Positions 1-6,537 of a DNA stretch of 6,554 nucleotides are shown in pieces. The stretch is taken from positions 1-6,554 of the forward strand of contig DAOVUP010000093.1 of the NCBI GenBank assembly GCA_030632525.1. The letters run 5' to 3'. A model generated the notes under the pieces. It saw only the letters and a program-made list of their open reading frames with translations, made no database searches and was not told the origin of the DNA. Position 1 is the stretch's first letter. Every line of letters begins with the position of its first letter. The translations under genes were made by a program, and so were the position numbers. The DNA is from Desulfobacteraceae bacterium (GTDB lineage: Bacteria; Desulfobacterota; DSM-4660; Desulfatiglandales; Desulfatiglandaceae).

Positions 1-1197
1 ATTTCGCTCTGGCACAAGATCCAGCACAACCCGAACCTTGGACTTTGGCCATTTGTGCAACCCCGTTCGTATCTTTCTTACGATACCTTTATTTACCTCA
101 ATACTGTCTCCAATTTCAGAGGCAAGACCGGCATCGAAAAAGTCGCAGACAACGCGCGGTTTTTCTCCTTCGACAATCGTAGTTTGGGGGGGAAAGGGAC
201 CATTGAGTTCAAAAATAACCTTAGCGACATCCTTGGCAACGACCTCTGGACGGATCGCCCTGATCTCCCTGGTAGCCCGGGCCGTAGCCTTTAGGGGGAC
301 AATGGAGTCGGTAAGAAGAGTGTGGTAGACCCATCCAAAACGGCCGTTATCCAACTTCACTGCGACCCACCCTCCCCTCTTACCGGTCACAGTTACAGGG
401 TCTCCCATCTCAAGACGGAATTTTACCCTGGACGTCATGGAAGGCTCCTCCCTGACATTGCCCACATGAACCTTAACATAAAGCCTTTTGCCTGTCTCTG
501 CACCTGCCTGGGGAGAAGCCTTGTCTACCTTCTGGGAAGATCCCTTTTCGACTTTTGCCGTTACATCTGGATCCTGCTCAATCACCTGTGCCCCGGCCTT
601 TTTGTCTGCCGGCGGTTTTGGATCTATATCCTCCCGGGTGGAGATCGAATCTCCTTTTTCGACTTCCTTAACGGGCCGTTTCCCGGTTTCCGGGGGGAAT
701 AATACATTTTGCCGGTCGACAACACCAGCCGAACTGGCAAGCCGCGCGTCATTATCACTTTCTTCCAAAGGTGCAGTCGCTTGACTGCCAATCGCCTTTA
801 ACGGGAGTTTGGAATAGTCTTCGACCGGTGTTTCGTAGGCAACAGTATCAGATGAGGAGCCGGGAGCAACCTGAACAGACTCCCTCGCAGGCATGTGAAC
901 CTTGTACCGTTGGGCCGGTTTGCCACCTTCTTTTTGATCCAGCGAAATAATTGACTGAATCTGTTTATATGTTATTCCGCTTGTGAAGTATAAGACAGCC
1001 AACGTGGAACAAACAACTAACAAAACAAGCGCTGCATTCAACCAATAAACGGCCCTCCCGTGGGTGTTTGAAAGAGGACTGCAACACCTGAACAAGAACT
1101 GACGGGTTGAGCGGCGGCCTTGAAACCGCATCCCGGATATCCCATTGGTTAATAGTCCTTTCACGCTTGCGGGCAACGCAAAGATAGTCAAAAACAT
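1..1197 (-). CDS. Membrane-anchored SH3b-AMIN domain protein (3' end beyond window)
   Basis: I translated this frame by hand from the minus strand. It is open for 399 codons from ATG 1197-1195 to the left edge, so the C-terminus is missing. Residues 1-52 are basic and Arg-rich, residues 53-71 form one hydrophobic segment (LNAALVLLVVCSTLAVLYF), and residues 72-238 are a polar, Pro/Glu/Lys-rich linker. Residues 240-296 look like a bacterial SH3 domain (VKVHVGNVREEPS, then GDPVTVTGKRGGWVAVK and GRFGWVYHTLL). From about residue 312 (IRAIRPEVVAKDVAKVIFEL) to the edge the pattern fits an AMIN domain. Positive-inside topology puts SH3b and AMIN in the periplasm. Both domain types are known for envelope or peptidoglycan targeting, so a cell-wall or envelope role is inferred; no catalytic domain is visible. 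The start is the first ATG after an in-frame stop and has AAAGG 10 nt upstream. ATG 1131-1129 is an alternative start but lacks a well-spaced RBS. Confidence 0.85.
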   Translation of the reverse strand, partial: MFLTIFALPASVKGLLTNGISGMRFQGRRSTRQFLFRCCSPLSNTHGRAVYWLNAALVLLVVCSTLAVLYFTSGITYKQIQSIISLDQKEGGKPAQRYKVHMPARESVQVAPGSSSDTVAYETPVEDYSKLPLKAIGSQATAPLEESDNDARLASSAGVVDRQNVLFPPETGKRPVKEVEKGDSISTREDIDPKPPADKKAGAQVIEQDPDVTAKVEKGSSQKVDKASPQAGAETGKRLYVKVHVGNVREEPSMTSRVKFRLEMGDPVTVTGKRGGWVAVKLDNGRFGWVYHTLLTDSIVPLKATARATREIRAIRPEVVAKDVAKVIFELNGPFPPQTTIVEGEKPRVVCDFFDAGLASEIGDSIEVNKGIVRKIRTGLHKWPKSKVRVVLDLVPERN

Positions 1198-1207
1198 AAC
1201 GGACTGG

Positions 1208-1212
1208 CCTTT
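1208..1212 (-). promoter_or_regulatory. Ribosome binding site for the SH3b-AMIN gene
   Basis: On the minus strand this reads AAAGG, ten bases before ATG 1197-1195. It is a moderate match to Shine-Dalgarno. It supports this start over the in-frame ATG at 1131-1129, whose nearest purine run (AAAGGA) is 24 bases away. Confidence 0.5.
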
Positions 1213-1260
1213 ATTAATAGGTCGTCAAACAGTTGAGTCCCGCTTGTCACAGGCTTCAGT

Positions 1261-1276
1261 TGGCAAACAAGTTGCA
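1261..1276 (+). promoter_or_regulatory. Candidate sigma-54 (-24/-12) promoter
   Basis: TGGCA at 1261-1265 and TTGCA at 1272-1276 are separated by six bases, so the invariant GG and GC are exactly ten bases apart, as in the RpoN consensus TGGCAC-N5-TTGCW. Only the sixth base of the -24 half (A for C) departs from it. The expected transcription start is near 1287, pointing at the kinase gene, whose ATG at 1575 would then have a leader of roughly 290 bases. I did not identify an enhancer-binding-protein site, and no NtrC-type activator gene is in the window. The match is good but unproven. Confidence 0.45.
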
Positions 1277-1314
1277 CCTGCCGAGACCAAATCAACCCTT
1301 CAAGGATAAAGATC

Positions 1315-1320
1315 TATAAT
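1315..1320 (+). promoter_or_regulatory. Isolated perfect TATAAT (-10-like)
   Basis: A perfect sigma-70 -10 hexamer. The -35 position 17 bases upstream reads TCAACC, only three of six matches to TTGACA. It may be a weak promoter for the kinase transcript or chance in AT-rich DNA. Confidence 0.25.
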
Positions 1321-1347
1321 ATTACTCTAACACGAGAAATAGGTAAA
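1319..1347 (-). promoter_or_regulatory. Candidate sigma-70 promoter for the SH3b-AMIN gene
   Basis: On the minus strand TTTACC (1347-1342) is followed after 17 bases by TAATAT (1324-1319). Each hexamer matches consensus at four of six positions. The start would be near 1312, giving a leader of about 115 bases before ATG 1197. It overlaps the plus-strand TATAAT, so the two directions could interfere. Confidence 0.25.
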
Positions 1348-1433
1348 GCAATAACAAGAGCGCTTTGAAATATCCCGCTTATGGTTCTAAGAAACAAATC
1401 AAAAAGTGGGGGGATTCGAAATACACACGCAAA

Positions 1434-1454
1434 GCGTATTATTTCATACTTCGC
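1434..1454. repeat. Imperfect inverted repeat, possible operator
   Basis: Arms GCGTATTAT (1434-1442) and ATACTTCGC (1446-1454) pair at seven of nine positions around a TTC centre. The repeat sits about 40 bases upstream of the candidate -35 of the kinase promoter, where an activator could bind. No regulator family is recognised from the sequence. Confidence 0.25.
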
Positions 1455-1492
1455 CTAATAGAATCCAGATATACCCTGATTTGATTTTCTTG

Positions 1493-1520
1493 TTTACTTT
1501 TGATTTTTCAAATGTATTAT
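1493..1520 (+). promoter_or_regulatory. Candidate sigma-70 promoter for the kinase gene
   Basis: TTTACT (1493-1498) and TATTAT (1515-1520) are 16 bases apart. The -10 matches at five of six positions and the -35 at four of six. The start would fall near 1527, leaving about 48 bases to the RBS-supported ATG at 1575. A short perfect inverted repeat, TTTGA-TTTT-TCAAA (1499-1512), lies in the spacer and could be an operator or chance. Confidence 0.4.
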
Positions 1521-1561
1521 TGGTCGCAAAACATGTACCTACTCTCCCCAAGCGAAACAAC

Positions 1562-1566
1562 AGGAG
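1562..1566 (+). promoter_or_regulatory. Ribosome binding site fixing the kinase start at 1575
   Basis: AGGAG lies eight bases before ATG 1575-1577, an ideal arrangement. The same frame is open from an ATG at 1500, but the 25 extra residues lack an RBS, precede the basic N-terminus and TM1, and would overlap the candidate -10 element. Start 1575 is therefore preferred. Confidence 0.8.
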
Positions 1567-1574
1567 ACCAGTGG

Positions 1575-2717
1575 ATGAAAAAGCTGAACTTTCCCGGCAT
1601 GTTTGTCAGAAGACCGGCGCGCGCCGCATCTTTAAGGATTATTTTACCCGTGGGACTCACCTTCGTCCTGTTCCTCTTGAGCGTTTTCCTGATCTTTATC
1701 CCCTCAATGGAACACCGAATGATGGCGCAAAAAAGGGAGATGATCCACAAGCTGACAGACAGTGCCTGCAGCCTTTTAGGCCAATACGCGGCCCGGGCAG
1801 AAGATGGTGAACTCTCCCTTGAAGATGCCCAGACAAGGGCCATTGGCAGAATCAGCAAGTTACGTTATGGTCCTGAAGGAAAGGATTATTTCTGGATCAA
1901 TGACATGCACCCCCGTATGATCATGCATCCCTACCGCCCTGATCTCGATGGAAAGGATCTCTCGAATTACGCCGATCCCAACGGGAAACATCTGTTTTTA
2001 GAATTTGTTAAAACAGTCCACGATCATGACGCCGGATACGTGAACTATATGTGGCAATGGAAAGACAACCCGGACCATATTGTCCCGAAGATCTCCTATG
2101 TAAAGGGGTTTGAACCATGGGGATGGATCATTGGAACCGGCATATATGTGGAGGATGTTAGAGCAGAGATTGCCTCTATTACACGGAGAATGATCCTGAT
2201 CTTTTTTGGAATATTGGCCATTATCTTTTTGCTCTCCCTTTACGCCATCTGGCAAACTGTCAAAACAGAGCGCCAGCGCAAAGAGGCCGAAGACGGCCTC
2301 CTGAAGAGTGAGAAGATGTTCAGGACACTGGGTGAAGATGCCCCCTTCGGCATCTCAATGCTGGATTCCGATCGCCGTTTTGAGTATCTAAACCCGAAAT
2401 TTACGGAGATCTTTGGTTATACCAAAGAGGATGTGCCTGATAAGGAAACCTGGTTTGAAAAGGCCTATCCTGATGAATCCTACAGAAAAAAGGTTATTGA
2501 CGCCTGGCAGGGGGATCTGGTCGAACATGATTCTGAAGAGATCAAACCAAGAATATTTACGGTAAAATGTAAAGATGACCAGGATAAAATAATCCATTTC
2601 AGGGGCGTGGCCTTAGTAGATGGGAGACAACTACTCACCTATGAAGACATAACCGAAAAGGCTAAAATGGAGAAGACGCTAAAGGAAAATGAGAGGAAAA
2701 TATATCAACCTTTATGA
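1575..2717 (+). CDS. Sensor half of hybrid histidine kinase: TM, single Cache, TM, PAS (frame ends early)
   Basis: This encodes 380 residues from the RBS-supported ATG. A basic N-terminus is followed by TM1 (about residues 21-43) and a periplasmic sensor of about residues 45-195. The segment GPEGKDYFWIND (99-110), then MIMHPYRPDLDGKDLS and GFEPWGWIIGTGIYVEDV, is typical of single-Cache (sCache_2) domains, which bind small ligands such as carboxylates. TM2 spans about 205-227, then a charged helix, then a complete PAS domain at about 245-361 (FRTLGEDAPFGISMLD ... LLTYEDITEKAKMEKTL). The frame stops at 2715-2717, just after the PAS exit helix, with no kinase core of its own. The missing HisKA, HATPase and receiver parts follow at once in the +1 frame, so this is probably the 5' part of one gene (1575-4251). 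The alternative is a genuine stand-alone membrane sensor. The ligand cannot be told from sequence. Confidence 0.85.
   Translation: MKKLNFPGMFVRRPARAASLRIILPVGLTFVLFLLSVFLIFIPSMEHRMMAQKREMIHKLTDSACSLLGQYAARAEDGELSLEDAQTRAIGRISKLRYGPEGKDYFWINDMHPRMIMHPYRPDLDGKDLSNYADPNGKHLFLEFVKTVHDHDAGYVNYMWQWKDNPDHIVPKISYVKGFEPWGWIIGTGIYVEDVRAEIASITRRMILIFFGILAIIFLLSLYAIWQTVKTERQRKEAEDGLLKSEKMFRTLGEDAPFGISMLDSDRRFEYLNPKFTEIFGYTKEDVPDKETWFEKAYPDESYRKKVIDAWQGDLVEHDSEEIKPRIFTVKCKDDQDKIIHFRGVALVDGRQLLTYEDITEKAKMEKTLKENERKIYQPL
2683..2717 (+). other. Frame change / overlap inside the hybrid kinase gene
   Basis: The upstream frame ends with TGA 2715-2717. The downstream frame is closed by TAA 2680-2682 and then open. 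Any indel or ribosomal shift joining them must therefore lie within 2683-2714. The run AAAA at 2697-2700 fits best: dropping one A gives KENERK-YINLYEKSKRAEA, a natural PAS-to-PAS linker, and an 891-residue protein. A Lys tRNA moving +1 from AAA 2697-2699 to AAA 2698-2700 would have the same result. The other reading is independent initiation at ATG 2689, with AGGA only two bases upstream, which is short spacing. A mutation, a sequence error, programmed shifting and coupled translation cannot be told apart here. Confidence 0.8.
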
Positions 2718-4251
2718 AAAATCCAAGAGGGCTGAAGCTCTTTACCGTTCCCTGCTCGACTCTTCTGCAGATGCCATGATTACCTACGACCTTGAGGGAA
2801 AGGCACAGTTCGTAAGCCCTGTATTCACAAATATTTTTGGATGGACCATGGAGGAGGTGGAAGGAGAACGTATCCCTTTTATGCCCGAATCTGAAAGAGA
2901 AAAAACCATGGCCATTATTCATGATCTCGTTGAATATGGAAAACCCTGCCAAGCTTTTAGAACAAAACGATCCACAAAGGATGGACGTCTGTTAGATGTC
3001 AGCATCAGCGCCTCCCGTTATGATGACCATAAAGGTAATCCCGCCGGCTTACTCGTTATCCTTCGGGATATTTCTGGCACAAAGAGGCTTGAAGCCCAGC
3101 TTCAACACGCCCAGAGAATGGAGTCCATAGGCACCCTGGCAGGAGGGGTTGCCCACGACTTCAACAACCTTCTCATGGCCATACAGGGGAATGCATCTTT
3201 GGTACTTCTGGACAAAGACTCTGATCATCCCGATTATAAAAGGATCAGGAATATCGAAACCCAGGTTCATAGAGGTGCCAGTCTTACTAAACAGCTGTTA
3301 GGATTTGCGAGGGGTGGAAAGTATGAGGTCACACCCACAAACCTCAACGAAATAATCAGGGCGAGCGCCAAGATGTTTGCACGCACAAAGAAAGAGATAA
3401 CAATTAACTCAAAATATCAAAAAAATATCTGGATCGTAGAGGCGGATCAGGGGCAGATTGAGCAGGTGCTGTTAAATCTCTTTGTTAATGCATGGGAGGC
3501 GATGTCCGGAACAGGGGAGCTTTTTGTTGAAACGGAAAATCTTGTGCTCAACACAGATGATGTGAAATCCTTGGAGATTAAACCGGGACGATATATAAAG
3601 ATATCCGTGTCTGACACAGGAATCGGTATGGATGCCAGCATCCGGGAAAGGATATTTGACCCGTTCTTCACCACCGGGAAGATGGGTAAGGGGACGGGGC
3701 TTGGACTTGCCTCCTCCTACGGAATCATCAGGAATCATGGCGGCATTATTCATGTTAAGAGTGAAAAAGGAAAAGGAAGCACATTTGACATCTATCTGCC
3801 TGTGGTTGAGTCAGAAGTTAGAAGTCAGGAATCAGAGGTCGGTGAGGGTATTAAATCAGGGACTGAGACCATCCTTATAGTTGATGATGAGGAAATAATC
3901 ATTGATGTGAGCCCAGAGATGCTAAATGAGTTAGGCTATGAGGTCCTTACAGCGAGAAGCGGAGAAGAGGCATTGGAGCAATACAGAATAAATAGAGACA
4001 AAATTGATTTGGTTATTCTCGATATGATCATGCCGGACATGCGGGGAGGAGAAACCTATGACAGGCTTAAGCAGATCGACCCAGAAATAACGGTGCTTCT
4101 ATCGAGCGGCTACAGCATAGACGGCCAGGCAACAGAGATATTGAAACGCGGCTGCAATGGATTCATACAGAAACCTTTTAACATCGAAATCTTGTCAAGA
4201 AAGATAAGGGAAGTTCTTAACAATCATCATGATGTGAGTGATCTAAAGTGA
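2689..4251 (+). CDS. Kinase half of hybrid histidine kinase: PAS, HisKA, HATPase, receiver
   Basis: The frame gives 520 residues if read from ATG 2689. A PAS domain covers about residues 13-130 (KRAEALYRSLLDSSADAMI ... LVILRDISGTKRLEAQL). The HisKA box ERMESIGTL-like helix leads into LAGGVAHDFNNLL, with phosphoacceptor His156. The HATPase follows: N box LLNLFVNAWEAM (Asn267), G1 DTGIGMD (309-315), F box FDPFFTT, and G2 GKGTGLGLA (around 334-342). After a repeat-like linker (about 374-384) comes a receiver with acidic pair Asp399/Asp400, phosphoacceptor Asp445 (LVILDMIMPDM), switch Ser472/473 and Lys495 (QKPF). All catalytic residues are present, so kinase and receiver should be active. Phosphate would pass from His156 to Asp445 and perhaps on to an HPt protein, none of which is in the window. 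The protein lacks its own membrane sensor, which lies directly upstream in the other frame. It is most likely the 3' part of a single frameshifted gene, or possibly a soluble kinase. Confidence 0.88.
   Translation: MRGKYINLYEKSKRAEALYRSLLDSSADAMITYDLEGKAQFVSPVFTNIFGWTMEEVEGERIPFMPESEREKTMAIIHDLVEYGKPCQAFRTKRSTKDGRLLDVSISASRYDDHKGNPAGLLVILRDISGTKRLEAQLQHAQRMESIGTLAGGVAHDFNNLLMAIQGNASLVLLDKDSDHPDYKRIRNIETQVHRGASLTKQLLGFARGGKYEVTPTNLNEIIRASAKMFARTKKEITINSKYQKNIWIVEADQGQIEQVLLNLFVNAWEAMSGTGELFVETENLVLNTDDVKSLEIKPGRYIKISVSDTGIGMDASIRERIFDPFFTTGKMGKGTGLGLASSYGIIRNHGGIIHVKSEKGKGSTFDIYLPVVESEVRSQESEVGEGIKSGTETILIVDDEEIIIDVSPEMLNELGYEVLTARSGEEALEQYRINRDKIDLVILDMIMPDMRGGETYDRLKQIDPEITVLLSSGYSIDGQATEILKRGCNGFIQKPFNIEILSRKIREVLNNHHDVSDLK
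3808..3846 (+). repeat. Degenerate short repeat forming the kinase-receiver linker
   Basis: The DNA contains near-copies of a TCAGAAGT / AGAAGTCAGGA / TCAGAGGTC unit, translated as ESEVRSQESEVGE. Its simple, imperfectly tandem character differs from the surrounding coding sequence and lies exactly between the HATPase and the receiver. I recall similar SEVRSQ-type repeats scattered in deltaproteobacterial genomes, but could not check this. The frame is kept through it. Confidence 0.5.
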
Positions 4252-4339
4252 GTAAAATTAAAAGCTGCAATCCACGCCATTAAACCTCTAAATCCCGCTG
4301 ATCGCGAAACATCTGAACGCCTGCAACGGAGCTTACTGC
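4252..4339 (+). other. Short gap between the kinase and recD2
   Basis: These 88 bases contain no terminator-like hairpin with a T-run and no clear promoter. Co-transcription of recD2 with the kinase is therefore possible, though the gap is long for a tight operon. The recD2 RBS lies at its end. Confidence 0.5.
4328..4331 (+). promoter_or_regulatory. Ribosome binding site for recD2
   Basis: GGAG is placed eight bases before ATG 4340-4342. This supports that start, which also puts LEGQIERITYTNEENGF at the very N-terminus, as expected for RecD2 proteins. Confidence 0.65.
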
Positions 4340-6514
4340 ATGCTTGCCGACCTGGAAGGCCAGATTGAAAGAATAACTTACACTAATGAGGAAAACGGTT
4401 TTACCATCGCCAAGTTGAAGGTCTATGGCCGGCCCGATCTGGTAACCGTAGTGGGAAACCTCATGGCCCCCACTCCAGGTGAAATCCTCAAACTGAAGGG
4501 TGAATGGACCAATCATCCCAAGTATGGAGAACAGTTTAAGATAGTCCAATACAAGACAACGGTGCCGGCCTCGGTCTACGGCATACAGAAGTACTTAGGT
4601 TCCGGTCTTATCAAGGGGATCGGGCCTGTTATGGCAAAACGGATCGTAAAAAAATTCGGCGAGCAGACACTGGATATTATCGAAGATGAGATTGATAAAC
4701 TGGAGCATGTAGCAGGTATTGGCAGAAAGCGAATCAGGATGATCAGGAAGACATGGGAGGATCAAAAGGAGATCCGTGAAGTCATGCTTTTCCTGCAGGG
4801 CCACGGTGTCAGTTCAGGCTATGCCACCAAGATATTCAAACAATACGGCAACCGGTCCATCCAGGTAGTCAAAAAGAATCCCTACCGCTTAGCAACAGAT
4901 ATCTTTGGCATAGGTTTTGTCACTGCAGACCATATTGCCACAAAATTAGGATTTGACAAGAATTCCCAATTAAGGGCTGAGGCCGGGATACTCTATGTGC
5001 TTCACCAGCTTGCTGACGAAGGGAATGTTTACTATCCCTATGAACCGCTCATAGATAAATGCAAGGAAATCCTCGGGGTGGAAGAGGGAATAATCGTCAA
5101 GGCCGTTGACACTATCGTGAATGAGAGAAAGATCGTTATCGAGAAGATAGACGAACCGACCGGGGAACTCAAAGAAACCAAGAGGGTATATCTCGCCAAA
5201 TTTTACGTCACCGAGACCGGAATCGCCAGGCGGATAAAGACTCTGATAGAGACCCCCAAATCAATAAGGAGCTTTGATTCGAACAAGGCGGCCTCGTGGG
5301 TACAGGAGCAGCTCTCCATTGACTTGGCTGAAAACCAGGTGCAGGCGCTTAAGAGCGCTGCGGAAAATAAGATACTGGTCATCACCGGAGGCCCCGGCAC
5401 CGGGAAAACCACGATTATCAACGCCCTGTTGAAAATCTTTTCAGGGTTAAAGGTCAGGATCATGTTAGCAGCCCCCACGGGCCGGGCTGCAAAACGAATG
5501 TCTGAGGCGACCGGTTATGAGGCCAAAACGATTCATAGACTGTTAGAGTACAGTATTCGGAAGGGAGGTTTTAAGAAAGATGATGAACAGCCTCTCGAAT
5601 GCGACCTCATAATAGTTGATGAGGCCTCCATGATCGACACGATCCTGATGTACCACCTCTTAAAGGCCATCCCTCTTAAAGCGACTTTTATCCTTGTGGG
5701 TGATGTAAATCAACTCCCCTCTGTTGGGGCCGGTAATGTACTAAAAGATATTATTGCGTCAGATATAATACCGGTTGTCAGGTTGAATGAGATTTTTCGT
5801 CAGGCCAAAGAGAGTCAGATTATAGTAAACGCCCACAAAATCAACAACGGCATACTGCCGTCCTTTACTTCTTCAGGCCCAGGGGATGATTTCTATTTCA
5901 TAGAACAGGAAGACCCTGAAAACGTGTTACGAATCGTATTGGAGCTTGTCAGTGACCGGGTGCCTCAGCGCTTCGGATTTGACCCGTTCGACGACATACA
6001 GGTGCTCAGTCCGATGCATAAGGGTACAGTGGGGACCGGGAACCTCAATATAGAGCTTCAAAGATGGCTGAATCTCCGTAAAGATGGAGTAACCCGTGGT
6101 AACCGGGCCTTCCGCACGGGAGACAAGGTGATGCAGATCAAAAACAACTATGACAAGGAGGTGTTTAACGGGGATATTGGGAGGATCGCCCGTGTCGACC
6201 CGGAACTGCGCGAAGTAGACATATCCTTTGACGGCAGAAACGTTCCTTATGATTTCACTGACCTGGACGAAATCATCCTGGCCTATGCAGTATCAGTACA
6301 TAAATCCCAGGGTTCTGAATACCCGGCAGTTATTATCCCTATCCTCACCCAACCCTGTATTCTCCTCCAGCGTAATGTGATCTACACCGCAGTTACCAGA
6401 GGAAGAAAGCTTGTGATTGTGGTTGGCACCCGGAAGGCATTAGCAATCGGGGTAAAAAATGACAAGCCCCGGAAACGATATACTTTCTTGGAGCAGAGGC
6501 TGAGGGAAAGTTGA
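4340..6514 (+). CDS. recD2: RecD2-type ATP-dependent DNA helicase (SF1B)
   Basis: The protein has 724 residues, a normal length for the RecD2 (RecD-like) family, and appears complete. Residues 4-75 (LEGQIERITYTNEENGFTIA ... GEWTNHPKYGEQFKI) match the N-terminal OB-like domain that separates RecD2 from RecBCD RecD. Residues about 83-140 carry helix-hairpin-helix motifs (LIKGIGPVMAKRIVKKFG; VAGIGRKRI). The SF1B motor follows: Walker A GGPGTGKT (350-357, Lys356), motif II DEAS (427-430), motif III LVGDVNQLPSVGAG, the RLNEIFRQ arginine motif, VHKSQGSE (653-660) in the UvrD-like C-terminal part, and YTAVTRGRK with Arg687. Family members unwind DNA 5' to 3' and work in DNA repair without RecBC. The TGA is followed immediately by a candidate terminator. 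No odd residues or frame breaks were seen, and the only link to the kinase is being co-directional. Confidence 0.95.
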   Translation: MLADLEGQIERITYTNEENGFTIAKLKVYGRPDLVTVVGNLMAPTPGEILKLKGEWTNHPKYGEQFKIVQYKTTVPASVYGIQKYLGSGLIKGIGPVMAKRIVKKFGEQTLDIIEDEIDKLEHVAGIGRKRIRMIRKTWEDQKEIREVMLFLQGHGVSSGYATKIFKQYGNRSIQVVKKNPYRLATDIFGIGFVTADHIATKLGFDKNSQLRAEAGILYVLHQLADEGNVYYPYEPLIDKCKEILGVEEGIIVKAVDTIVNERKIVIEKIDEPTGELKETKRVYLAKFYVTETGIARRIKTLIETPKSIRSFDSNKAASWVQEQLSIDLAENQVQALKSAAENKILVITGGPGTGKTTIINALLKIFSGLKVRIMLAAPTGRAAKRMSEATGYEAKTIHRLLEYSIRKGGFKKDDEQPLECDLIIVDEASMIDTILMYHLLKAIPLKATFILVGDVNQLPSVGAGNVLKDIIASDIIPVVRLNEIFRQAKESQIIVNAHKINNGILPSFTSSGPGDDFYFIEQEDPENVLRIVLELVSDRVPQRFGFDPFDDIQVLSPMHKGTVGTGNLNIELQRWLNLRKDGVTRGNRAFRTGDKVMQIKNNYDKEVFNGDIGRIARVDPELREVDISFDGRNVPYDFTDLDEIILAYAVSVHKSQGSEYPAVIIPILTQPCILLQRNVIYTAVTRGRKLVIVVGTRKALAIGVKNDKPRKRYTFLEQRLRES

Positions 6515-6537
6515 GCCGTTGAGTTGGGGCTTTTTTT
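6514..6537 (+). terminator. Candidate intrinsic terminator after recD2
   Basis: AGCC (6514-6517) can pair with GGCT (6528-6531) around a ten-base loop, followed directly by seven Ts (6531-6537). It overlaps the last base of the stop codon. The stem is only four pairs, so it is weak, but position and T-run are right. Confidence 0.45.

Larger units (their letters stand above)
1198..1574. other. Divergent intergenic region
   Basis: This 377-base, AT-rich stretch lies between the divergent SH3b-AMIN and kinase genes. I find no convincing coding sequence. The only ATG-started small ORF I noticed that is separate from the kinase frame (1381-1461, 26 codons) has no RBS. The stretch holds the promoter candidates and the inverted repeat listed separately. 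The leader after 1520 contains in-frame ATGs (such as 1533) with no RBS. No tRNA-like or riboswitch-like fold was recognised by eye. Confidence 0.7.

Noticed and set aside
186..192. Run of seven Gs as a possible frameshift site in the SH3b-AMIN gene
   Set aside because: The reading frame and the AMIN-like pattern continue on both sides, so no indel needs to be invoked.
38..784. Three overlapping plus-strand ORFs at 38-328, 322-702 and 488-784
   Set aside because: They lie opposite the continuous minus-strand SH3b-AMIN frame, have low-complexity translations with no recognisable domain, and show no RBS logic.
1381..1461. 26-codon ORF starting ATG 1381 in the intergenic region
   Set aside because: There is no Shine-Dalgarno sequence and no recognisable peptide features. 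It is easily expected by chance.
1500..1574. Upstream in-frame start for the sensor at ATG 1500
   Set aside because: It has no RBS and overlaps the candidate -10 at 1515-1520, while ATG 1575 has AGGAG at ideal spacing.
1406..1810. Plus-strand ORF of 134 codons
   Set aside because: It overlaps the promoter region and the N-terminus of the sensor in another frame. The translation resembles no domain, whereas the overlapping frame has clear TM and Cache features.
4280..5478. Minus-strand ORFs opposite recD2 (4280-4549, 4595-4804, 5203-5478)
   Set aside because: They are antisense shadows of a well-supported helicase gene with intact motifs throughout.
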